NCBI GenBank assembly: GCA_002238565.1
Contig: MPMP01000001.1
Location: forward strand, 62,001-126,000
Direction of reading: 5' to 3'
DNA: 64,000 bases
Origin: Albidovulum sp. bin36
Lineage (GTDB): Bacteria; Pseudomonadota; Alphaproteobacteria; Rhodobacterales; Rhodobacteraceae
A program made the position numbers and the translations under genes. Positions 57,177-64,000 of this stretch are shown piece after piece (position 1 is the first letter of the stretch; every line of letters starts with the position of its first letter). The notes under the pieces were generated by a model. That model ran no database searches. It was not told where the DNA came from and saw only the letters and a list, made by a program, of their open reading frames with translations.

Positions 57177-58055
57177 CTAGTCCTGCGACCTCAGTGCATT
57201 TACAGGCACTTTCAAATAGGTCATGCCGTTGTCGTCCGCTTCCGGCATGTTGCCGGCGCGCATGTTGACCTGGAGGCTTGGCACAATAAGTCGCGGCATG
57301 CCGAGCTTTTTGTCCCGTTCGTTCCGCAGCTCCACGAATTCCGCTTTCTTTCGCCCTAAAGCAATGTGAACATTGGATGCTTTCTGTTCGCCTACAGTCG
57401 ATTCCCAAGAGAAATGATCGCGGCCAGGCGCCTTGTAATCGTGTCCGACAAATAATCGCGTATCGTCGGGAAGCGAAAAGATTTTCTGAATTGAATCGAA
57501 TAGATCGTCGGCCGAGCCTCCCGGGAAATCGACTCTGGCCGTGCCGAAATCCGGCATGAAGACAGTGTCGCCGCAAAATGCCGCGTCGCCAATAACGTAT
57601 GTCATGCAAGCCGGCGTATGGCCCGGCGTGTGCATCACGAGTGCCGGAATCGACCCGACTTCGAACCGATCCTGGTCTCTAAACAGTTTGTCGAATTGAG
57701 AACCATCTCTTTGAAATCGCGTACCTTCGTTGAATATCTTTCCGAATTTGCCCTGAACTTCGACGATGTTTTCTCCAATTGCTATTCGCCCGCCCAATTC
57801 CTGCTGGACGTACGGGGCGGCCGACAAGTGATCCGCATGGACGTGGCTTTCCAAAATCCATTCCGTTTCTAGATCATTGTCCTTCACGAATTGGATAAGT
57901 GCGTCAGCCGATTTCGTTTCGGTGCATCCCGATGCGTAGTCGAAATCCAATACTGAATCGATGATTGCGCATTTGCTCGTGCTGGGGTCGCTGACAACGT
58001 ATGAAACCGTGTTGGTTCCCGAGTCGAAAAATCCTTTGACTACCGGCTTATGCAT
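57177..58055 (-). CDS. Persulfide dioxygenase-like metallo-beta-lactamase-fold hydrolase
   Basis: The 292-residue protein has the MBL motif 'ESHVHADHLSAAPYV' (HxHxDH), 'HTPGHTPACMTYVIGDAAFCGDTVF', and 'RLFVGHDYKAPGR'. It resembles the ETHE1/Blh branch that oxidises glutathione persulfide to sulfite. With the sulfite dehydrogenase at 3-5 kb it would complete a sulfide-to-sulfate route. Glyoxalase II activity cannot be excluded. No sqr or rhodanese gene is adjacent. Confidence 0.83.
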   Translation of the reverse strand: MHKPVVKGFFDSGTNTVSYVVSDPSTSKCAIIDSVLDFDYASGCTETKSADALIQFVKDNDLETEWILESHVHADHLSAAPYVQQELGGRIAIGENIVEVQGKFGKIFNEGTRFQRDGSQFDKLFRDQDRFEVGSIPALVMHTPGHTPACMTYVIGDAAFCGDTVFMPDFGTARVDFPGGSADDLFDSIQKIFSLPDDTRLFVGHDYKAPGRDHFSWESTVGEQKASNVHIALGRKKAEFVELRNERDKKLGMPRLIVPSLQVNMRAGNMPEADDNGMTYLKVPVNALRSQD

Positions 58056-58319
58056 TTTTTTCTCCCCGAATTGCCGCCTGCGGCATTATCATCGGCCGCT
58101 AGCGCAACATTTAGAAGCGTAAGCATCTTTGTTCAACGGAATTCCTAGCCGAAAGAAAATTATTGGCGCCGACGCCATGCCGAAGCGAGGCGAACCGGAC
58201 CGAAAGCGTTCTTGTTTCTTGGCCGGCCTCATTCGGCTAGCGAGCAGCGCCCGCCGAAATGTCAGGATTCCGCTGCATTTAAATTCATCGGACAACAAAC
58301 TGGCTTTCTAGCGGCGAAC

Positions 58320-58717
58320 TAGAACCATTCACCTTGAAACCTCCGCGGTCCGCTCCCGGACTAAGCCGATTGTCCAGGACGGCACGCCTACCGCCGGACC
58401 CTCCTCCAGCCAGCGGCCGACCTCGGCGCGCTGCGCCGCGTCCAGCTTCGGCGGCCGTCCGATGCGCTGCATGTCCTTCAGTCCCTCCGCGCTCCGGGCG
58501 TTGTATCTGTTCACCTAGTCGCACAGCGTCTGACGGTCGACGCCGGCCCCTGGCGCGCGATTTCCGCGCGGGTGTGCTCGCCCTCCATCACCCTGGCGAT
58601 CGCCCGCAAGCGCCGGGACTGGTTCTTGTCCTTGCATTTGCCGGCCAGTGCCTTTAGGCCCTCCGCCGCGTGGTCGGAGTTCGTGATTGCGACGCTGTTC
58701 GGCATGACTTCCTCCAT
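58320..58717 (-). pseudogene. IS630-family transposase relic (N-terminal part)
   Basis: From ATG 58717 the relic reads 'AEGLKALAGKCKDKNQSRRL' and 'EGEHTRAEIARQ', then shifts frame near 58560, continues through a TAG that replaces the expected Trp before 'VNRYNARSAEGLKDMQRIG', 'RPPKLDAAQRAEVGRWLEEG', and stops near 58320. The DDE catalytic half is missing. The HTH, linker and order match IS630-type transposases. It marks the edge of an eroded mobile island. Confidence 0.75.
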
Positions 58718-58820
58718 GTTGTTAGATTCTCAACCCGCAACATACGGGAAGGCGGCACCGACTGCACCCCGCATGTCGCCACCACGCCTAGATGTCGATG
58801 TTCAAAAATAAGTTCTTATA

Positions 58821-59387
58821 ATGTTCGCGAATCAGCAATTACTGGCATTGGCATTAGATGTCCACACACTCTCGAGTGCCCACATAGGGATCAATGAATT
58901 CAGCCATGACGTGTTCGATGCCAAGCGTTCGGAACTCGGCGAATTGCTGTATCGCATGAAGTAACGGGGGGACATTTCGGCGGCGCCTAGGATTGTTGAA
59001 GCGGCAGTCGAGTTCCTGCATCGGAGCCGGAACAAGTTCGATGTGATGGTTCCAGTTCCTCCTTCAGGGAGTCGGCCTGTGCACCCGGTGCTGATTCTGG
59101 CCAACGATATCGGAAAAGCACTGGGTTTGCCGGTTGCCGATTGAGTGCCTGCTACGAGACCTACAACGCAGTTAAAGGGCGTCATGGGCCTCGAGAACCG
59201 AAAGAAGCTGCTGGAAGGTCTGTACACAGTGGAAAATGCAAAGACGATGGGAAAGAGCGTCCTGTTGTTCAACGACTTGTACCGTTCGGGCGCTACAATG
59301 AACGCCATAGCGGAGTTGCTCATGACCGAGGGAAGGACCGAGACTGTGCGCGTGCTGACGATCACGAGAACAAGGAGCACACAGTGA
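58821..59387 (+). pseudogene. ComF-like phosphoribosyltransferase with two in-frame nonsense codons
   Basis: The frame from ATG 58821 to TGA 59387 is unbroken by indels, but TAA at 58962-58964 (in 'LLYRMK-RGDISAA') and TGA at 59142-59144 (before 'VPATRPTTQLKGV') interrupt it. The product would carry 'VMVPVPPSGSRPVHPVLILA' and the PRPP loop 'VLLFNDLYRSGATMNAI'. The nucleobase or ligand is unknown. The stop overlaps the following SLOG-like gene (GTGA), so the pair was one operon. Single point mutations suggest recent loss of function. Confidence 0.78.
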
Positions 59388-59989
59388 CTGCGGTGTTCGT
59401 TGGCGGCTCCCGGCGGATAACGCGTTTGCCAGTGGAAGCGAAGACCCGGATTAACAACGTCGCGGACAGGGGCTTCGCGATCCTAATCGGGGACGCAAAC
59501 GGGGCCGACAAGGCAGTGCAAAAGCACCTTGCCGAGGCGAAATACGACAAGGTAACGGTGTATTGCTCGGGTGAAACCAGCCGCAACAACATCGGTCAAT
59601 GGGAAATCCGTAACATAAGAGCTGGGGAGCGCGAAAAGACCTTTCAGTTCTACGCTGCCAAGGATCGTGAAATGGCGCAGCAAGCTAAATTCGGGCTGAT
59701 GATTTGGGATGGCAAGAGCCCGGGAACGGCTCTGAACATTCTGCGTCTGGTGCAAGCGTCGAAAAAGGCAGTGCTGGTCAGTGTTGCCGAAAAGTCGGAG
59801 GTTGAATTCAAGAGCAAGGAGGATTGGGATGCCTTTCTTTCCCGGTGCTCGTCGAAACTGCGTCGAGATATGGAAAGACGGGCCATTCAAAATGAACTGT
59901 TCATGTTGAGGCCGGAGCAGGATGAGTTTTATTTCGGCGAGACCGATGAACCGATTGATGGCGCAATTGGCTGGAGTGAATTGAAATAG
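59384..59989 (+). CDS. SLOG-like Rossmann-fold protein partnered with a phosphoribosyltransferase
   Basis: From GTG 59384 (AAGGAG eight bases before) the 201-residue protein reads 'VFVGGSRRITRLP', 'ILIGDANGADKAVQKHLAEA' and 'FGLMIWDGKSPGTALNILRL', a Rossmann layout like the SLOG/DprA-like nucleotide-ligand sensors. It is intact, unlike its phosphoribosyltransferase partner. SLOG proteins elsewhere sense nucleotide signals in conflict systems, so a ligand made by the partner is a possible link. The exact function is unknown. Confidence 0.68.
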   Translation: MTAVFVGGSRRITRLPVEAKTRINNVADRGFAILIGDANGADKAVQKHLAEAKYDKVTVYCSGETSRNNIGQWEIRNIRAGEREKTFQFYAAKDREMAQQAKFGLMIWDGKSPGTALNILRLVQASKKAVLVSVAEKSEVEFKSKEDWDAFLSRCSSKLRRDMERRAIQNELFMLRPEQDEFYFGETDEPIDGAIGWSELK

Positions 59990-59992
59990 AAG

Positions 59993-60241
59993 ATGGAAGC
60001 GGCTTTGGCGGACGGGGATTCGAAAGCCTTTGTCGAGTTGTTGGGGGGAATGGCGAGGCAAAGGGGAATGAGCCGTGTGGCGCAGGAAACAGGTTTGGCG
60101 CGAGAAGCGCTGTATCGAGCACTCATTTCGGACGGGAATCCTGAGTTTGCTACCATCGTCAAGGTGACAATGGCACTGATGGCACTGGGACTGCAATTGT
60201 GTGCTATGAGAAAGGCCGAAGCGTCGACTGGTCTCAAGTGA
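59993..60241 (+). CDS. HigA-type addiction-module antidote, N-terminally short
   Basis: The 82-residue protein reads 'AALADGDSKAFVELLGGMAR' and the HTH 'GMSRVAQETGLAREALYRALISDGNPEFATIV', like the common addiction-module antidote proteins, but it lacks their usual N-terminal 20-30 residues (...DYLDTPEAIAAYL...). No toxin gene lies beside it. It starts three bases after the SLOG-like gene. It may be an orphan antitoxin or a remnant. Confidence 0.7.
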   Translation: MEAALADGDSKAFVELLGGMARQRGMSRVAQETGLAREALYRALISDGNPEFATIVKVTMALMALGLQLCAMRKAEASTGLK

Positions 60242-60280
60242 GCGCAGTGCCTGAAATGGAACAGCCAGCGAAGTGCAGAG

Positions 60281-60649
60281 ATGACGGCGAGCGGGTGCTT
60301 GGCCGACGCAATTGACGAACGCCTCTTGCAGAGGTTCTTCGCGTCAGCCCCCGTGCTTCTCGGCCCCCTGGCACCGCCCGGCAGGGGCTACTGTTGTCTG
60401 GATAGTCCTCGGCTGGGAGCCGAATTCGTTCCCGATTTTCTTCTTGCAAGTGCCACGTCGGCCGGATTCCGGTGGATCGCGATCGAGTTGGAGTGCCCGA
60501 CCGTGAAGGCACTGACCAAGGCGGGATTGCCTGCCAGAAAGCTAGCCGACGCGCTTGGACAGATACGGGATTGGCGTACGTTGCTGGAATTTCAATTCAA
60601 TCGCCGCAGCGGAATGACGGAGCTCAAAGTCTTCATGCCTAGCAGCTAA
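60281..60649 (+). pseudogene. Truncated Shedu (SduA, DUF4263) defence nuclease fragment
   Basis: The 122 codons carry the Shedu core: 'LQRFFASAPVLLGPLAP', 'DSPRLGAEFVPDFLLASAT', 'FRWIAIELECPTVKALTKAG' and 'LPARKLADALGQIRDWRTLL'. The PD and ELE-like residues of the nuclease are present, but the sequence diverges right after 'IRDWRTLLE' and stops, and the N-terminal domain is missing. Full-length relatives are several hundred residues. It marks a decayed anti-phage locus. Confidence 0.72.
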
Positions 60650-60860
60650 GGTTCGAGATTTCTTTTTTGGCGAACGAAACGAGAATGTCGATCTCCGGGA
60701 TGCGAAGCCGATGTCGGCGAAGGCACGAGAATTAAAGTACGGACGGTAAATTCGGTGCCGAAAATATTCCATCCGTTCAGTATTGCCGCGATGCGGGCTG
60801 CAAGAGCGAACATCCGGTCCTAGGCGTCTTTATCGAAAAGCAAGTTTTTCACGGGATTGT

Positions 60861-62777
60861 TTATTTTTCCGATTCAGCGCATTCCCGCCGGCAATTGTCC
60901 CAGGCATCGCACAAATCCGCGTACTTTGATCTCATGGCGTCAATAGCCTCCTCGTCCGTGATGGATCCATCGAACCAGTCTTCGGCTGCTTCTTGGAAAA
61001 TCGTCCGGCCGATGGCGAATCCCTTTACAAGATTGAATTTGGCGGCTGCTTCAAAACTGCGGATTAGTTCGTCACGAGACGATCCCTTGCCTAGAATAAC
61101 GATTCCGCGCGTGAATTCGTCGTTGCGTTCTATTGACCGGCAAACTTCGCTCCACTCGCGGTCCTCGCATAGTGGCTCAAGTTTCCACCAATCGGGAAAG
61201 ATTCCGATATCGTATATTCGCTGAATAACGCTCGCGGCTCCTTTGCCGCCCAAGGCTTGTCCCGGCGGCGACACGATTTTTAGGAGAAACTCCAGCCTGT
61301 TGCGCCGCGAAGCCTGAAACAGCCTGCGCAAAACGGCTTCCTGCCTTGCCTTAATCGAGTCTCCGTCGTCCGGATGGAATTGGCATAGCACCTTAACGAC
61401 GTGGTTTAGCGGCCATTCCCTCAATCCTCCAACTTCCAGACCGAGCGAAGGCTCGGTCTCGACAGGCCGAGAACCCGGCACCTCGGTCGGGCGGCCGATC
61501 CAGAGTCCGGTTCCCGCCCCGCGATGCAGCGCGGCCTCTCCGTACTGGCCGTCGCATAGGATGCCGTATCCGCCGCTAATTCCCGTCCGCATAGCAGCAT
61601 CGAGGCACAGCAACTTGAAATCGCCAATGCGATCTCGCGACGATCCTGTCCGCGCCGCGAGGTCCTCGAACTGCTTTCGGTGGTCGAATGCAAAAATCCT
61701 AAGATTCGGCCAGTCGACGCTTCGGTTGGTCGACCAATGAATCTGCTCGAGTTCGGGATCTTTGCGCAAGGCAGGATCCTTGACTCCTCGCTCTAGAAAG
61801 AAGTCGAGCTCCGTGCGTGAGGGATAGGACGGCGTGCAACCGTGCCTGCTAACGGAAAACGCGCCGCACGCATTCGCGATTCGCAGCGAATCCGACCAAT
61901 CGCAGCCGGTAAGCCAACCCTTCAGCAAGCCGGACATAAAACCGTCGCCGGCGCCGACGACATTGAAAACCTCGATTTGGAATCCTTCGCCGGCTATGCC
62001 CTGTTCAAGGGAATCCGGGATATCGCCCTCGAAAGCCACGGCTCCGATTGGGCCTCGCTTGCATACGAGAACTGCATCGGTGATTTTCCGCACCGCGCGA
62101 AGCGCGTCCAATGTATCTACTGTTCCTCCGGCAATGTGGAATTCTTCCTCGGTTCCGACTATCAAGTCGAACAATTCGAGCGTCGACTGAAGTTTCGAAG
62201 TGACGTTTTCGGATCCAATGTATCGTCCTTCGCCATGGCCGTGGCCGGCTAATCCCCAAAGATTGGGCCGATAGTCGATATCCAGCGCAGTCTTGGCTCC
62301 GAACTTGCGACCAAGCCGGACGGCCTTGAGCGTGGCCGCTTCGACTTGCGGATGCGACAGGTGCGTCCCCGTCGCGCAGACGCAACGCGCCGAGGCTATG
62401 AACTCTTCGTCAATGTCATCCTCGGAAATTGCCATGTCAGCGCAGTTCTCGCGGTAAAAAAGCAGCGGGAATTGATTCTTGTCGCGAATGCCCAAAATCG
62501 CGAGCGCAGTCAGTCGTTCCGGATCCGTTTTGACCGCGGAAACATCGACTCCCTCCCTGACAAGCTGCTCCCGGATAAACCGACCCATATGCTCGTCGCC
62601 CACGCGCGTAATCAAGGCCGACTTTAGCCCTAGCCTTGCGCTGCCCGCGGCGATGTTTGTCGGCGAACCTCCGATGTATTTGCTAAATGACGCCATATCT
62701 TCAAGGCGCCCCCCGGTCTGGTCGCCGTAAAGGTCGACAGATGCGCGTCCAATCGTAATCAAGTCCAGATTTTTCAA
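60861..62777 (-). CDS. iolC: IolC-type 5-dehydro-2-deoxygluconokinase fused to a DUF2090 domain
   Basis: The 638-residue protein has an N-terminal PfkB kinase ('TIGRASVDLYGDQTGGRLED', 'KYIGGSPTNIAAGSARLGL', and the anion hole 'NVVGAGDGFMSGLLKGWL') and, from about residue 340, a DUF2090 domain ('RIFAFDHRKQFEDLA', 'LLCLDAAMRTGISGGYGILCD', 'GFAIGRTIFQEAAEDWFDG') of the aldolase-like fold. It phosphorylates 5-dehydro-2-deoxygluconate in inositol breakdown, and DUF2090 may act on the product. No other iol gene is in the window. GDG replaces the usual GDA/GDT in the kinase motif. Confidence 0.87.
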   Translation of the reverse strand: MKNLDLITIGRASVDLYGDQTGGRLEDMASFSKYIGGSPTNIAAGSARLGLKSALITRVGDEHMGRFIREQLVREGVDVSAVKTDPERLTALAILGIRDKNQFPLLFYRENCADMAISEDDIDEEFIASARCVCATGTHLSHPQVEAATLKAVRLGRKFGAKTALDIDYRPNLWGLAGHGHGEGRYIGSENVTSKLQSTLELFDLIVGTEEEFHIAGGTVDTLDALRAVRKITDAVLVCKRGPIGAVAFEGDIPDSLEQGIAGEGFQIEVFNVVGAGDGFMSGLLKGWLTGCDWSDSLRIANACGAFSVSRHGCTPSYPSRTELDFFLERGVKDPALRKDPELEQIHWSTNRSVDWPNLRIFAFDHRKQFEDLAARTGSSRDRIGDFKLLCLDAAMRTGISGGYGILCDGQYGEAALHRGAGTGLWIGRPTEVPGSRPVETEPSLGLEVGGLREWPLNHVVKVLCQFHPDDGDSIKARQEAVLRRLFQASRRNRLEFLLKIVSPPGQALGGKGAASVIQRIYDIGIFPDWWKLEPLCEDREWSEVCRSIERNDEFTRGIVILGKGSSRDELIRSFEAAAKFNLVKGFAIGRTIFQEAAEDWFDGSITDEEAIDAMRSKYADLCDAWDNCRRECAESEK

Positions 62778-62897
62778 TTTACCTTGTCCCCTCGCGATTC
62801 CAGAGCAGCCTAAATAAGGACAAAAAATTCTCGGCCCGGTTCATTGTTCCGGTTTGAGTATCGACCGATTCGTTCGATTTGCCGTTGCCACTGCGTT

Positions 62898-63548
62898 TTA
62901 CGGGCTTCCGCGAGCAGGATGCGGAGCCAGTCTGCTCAAGAACTTTGGCAAGTCGCCGTAGCCCGTAAAACGCCGCGCATAATCGAGAGAGAGCCGAGTC
63001 GCGCACAGGCGAGCTTTGTTGTCGAGGCTTTTGTCTTCGGTTTGCGCAAGATACACGAGCTTTTCGTAGTTCCCGAAGTATGCGTCCCGCAATTCAGGAT
63101 GGCGGTCCAAGCCAAGCGGCTGCCAAACAAACGAATCGAATTGCCGCACAAGAAAATCCGTCAAGTAGAACGCCCGCAATTCCGATTCCGAATTCCTTTC
63201 GAATTCCTCGAGCCCGTCGAAAAATGCATAGCAGTGCGGCCCTTCCACCATCTCGACCCCGAGTTCATCGCACTTTTGCTGCAGCAGCCCGCCTGTGCCG
63301 CAATCGGCGTAGACGACAAAAATTCTTTCGAATCGCCCTCTGTGGAGCTTGACCGCCTTTTCGACTTCCGCCGGAATTTTTTCAGGATAAAGGTGCAATT
63401 GCGCGGGCAGGCACGTCAGTTCAAGGTGATCCCAGCCACCGATCTCCTTGATTGCCAGGATTTCTTTTGCCAGCGCGCCGCACGCGATCAGCAATACCTT
63501 GGATTGCTTGAGTTGTCCGAGATCGGCAATTGAATCACATGCGTCCAT
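62898..63548 (-). CDS. DUF1638 protein linked to corrinoid methyl transfer
   Basis: The 216-residue protein reads 'VLLIACGALAKEILAIKEIGG', 'FERIFVVYADCGTGGLLQQK', and 'EGPHCYAFFDGLEEFERNSE', which match DUF1638. Such genes commonly accompany MttB-type methyltransferases and corrinoid proteins; here the corrinoid protein is 145 bases away on the same strand. The function is unknown. GTG or ATG starts nearer the domain are possible; the C-terminal part overlaps no other gene. Confidence 0.75.
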   Translation of the reverse strand: MDACDSIADLGQLKQSKVLLIACGALAKEILAIKEIGGWDHLELTCLPAQLHLYPEKIPAEVEKAVKLHRGRFERIFVVYADCGTGGLLQQKCDELGVEMVEGPHCYAFFDGLEEFERNSESELRAFYLTDFLVRQFDSFVWQPLGLDRHPELRDAYFGNYEKLVYLAQTEDKSLDNKARLCATRLSLDYARRFTGYGDLPKFLSRLAPHPARGSP

Positions 63549-63693
63549 TATGATCTGAATCCGATGGCGTCAGAGATGCCGAAGGTCAAATTCCGGATAA
63601 AAATTCGTAAAGGCAGTCGATCAATCGCGGGCTGCGCAGCTCTACCGAGCGCGTTTCCGGGAAAGCGGAATACCTTAGCGCGATTCGTCCCTT

Positions 63694-64000
63694 TTATCCG
63701 GCAGCCAATACATTGTGCTTTCGTTCCATTAGCTTCTTGGCTGTCTCGACGGCCACCGCCGCGTCGCGGCAATAGGCATCGGCGCCGATGGATTTGCTGA
63801 ATTCCTCGTTCAACGGCGCGCCGCCGACTAAAATAACGTAGTCGTCGCGAACGCCTTTTGCGACGAGCGTATCGATTACAACCTTCATGTACGGCATTGT
63901 TGTCGTAAGTAGCGCCGACATCCCTAGGATATCGGGCTGTTCGCTTTCCAGAGCCTCCATGTAGTTTTCGACGGGATTGTTGATTCCGAGGTCGATCACA
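63694..64000 (-). CDS. Corrinoid (B12-binding) protein, C-terminal part, N-terminus beyond the window
   Basis: The visible 100 residues read 'VIDLGINNPVENYMEALESE', 'PDILGMSALLTTTMPYMKVV' and 'DDYVILVGGAPLNEEFSKSIGADAYCRDA', the second half of the B12-binding domain of MtbC/MtgC-like corrinoid proteins. The His ligand (DxHxxG) lies off the right edge. The frame is open at the edge, so the gene starts outside. It would accept the methyl group from an MttB-family enzyme. It shares a strand with DUF1638 and likely an operon. Confidence 0.88.
   Translation of the reverse strand, partial: VIDLGINNPVENYMEALESEQPDILGMSALLTTTMPYMKVVIDTLVAKGVRDDYVILVGGAPLNEEFSKSIGADAYCRDAAVAVETAKKLMERKHNVLAAG

Noticed and set aside
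1699-60241. Altered genetic code to explain the in-frame stops
   Set aside because: Stops occur only in mobile-element or accessory relics and use all three stop codons; the housekeeping genes have none.

Overview
This window is alphaproteobacterial chromosome. The strongest evidence is the block ntrB-ntrC-ntrY-ntrX-trkA-trkH-hfq, a typical alphaproteobacterial gene order. It is supported by a fused ispDF, a DUF1476 ATP-synthase zeta-type inhibitor, a DUF2852 protein, a bpt-type aminoacyl-tRNA-protein transferase, a two-domain cold-shock protein next to a DUF192 gene and tRNA-Pro, and a class II (B12-dependent) ribonucleotide reductase. Composition is moderately GC-rich by eye. I cannot assign a family or genus. 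Many gaps of 300-900 bases, several relic genes and single nonsense mutations suggest a lineage losing genes and accumulating mobile-element debris.

Layout. 0-2.7 kb: a restriction-modification pair running off the left edge, directly behind a decayed IS1595-type transposase. 2.9-4.9 kb: a periplasmic sulfite dehydrogenase (molybdenum subunit plus dihaem cytochrome c). 5.7-8.9 kb: a SYLF protein and a penicillin/acyl-homoserine-lactone acylase-family enzyme. 9-18.8 kb: hfq, Trk potassium uptake and the two nitrogen two-component systems. 19.7-23.1 kb: ispDF-pgpA-cinA and the ammonium transporter amt. 23.2-33.5 kb: an MttB-family methyltransferase, guaA, a DMT exporter, a P-loop ATPase with metA, a TetR regulator, a KDG-type sugar kinase, a DUF2852 gene and bpt. 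34-36.6 kb: ilvIH behind a leader with an intrinsic terminator. 36.7-40 kb: a cobalamin riboswitch ahead of an ATPase/binding-protein/permease importer. 40-43.9 kb: the B12-dependent ribonucleotide reductase. 44.3-47.2 kb: tRNA-Pro, DUF192, cold-shock protein, fabI and gpt. 47.7-52.9 kb: a cupin, an acyl-CoA ligase plus thiolase-like pair, and a complete BioMNY biotin ECF transporter. 53.5-58.1 kb: DUF1476, purB, purC and a persulfide dioxygenase-like enzyme. 58.3-60.7 kb: an eroded mobile/defence island (IS630 relic, nonsense-mutated phosphoribosyltransferase, SLOG-like gene, lone antitoxin, truncated Shedu). 60.9-64 kb: an IolC-DUF2090 fusion, DUF1638 and a corrinoid protein running off the right edge.

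How the genes work together. B12 is a recurring theme: a riboswitch-controlled importer stands beside a B12-dependent ribonucleotide reductase, and the window also holds an MttB-family corrinoid methyltransferase, a corrinoid protein and a DUF1638 protein. Biotin is imported by BioMNY, which sits beside a ligase/thiolase pair reminiscent of the Bacillus yhfUTS genes. NtrC lacks the sigma-54 contact motif, so nitrogen control may not depend on RpoN here. The most novel-looking items are the phosphoribosyltransferase/SLOG relic pair, the biotin-linked ligase/thiolase pair, the mini-ORF behind the B12 riboswitch, and the translational overlap between the transposase relic and the methyltransferase.
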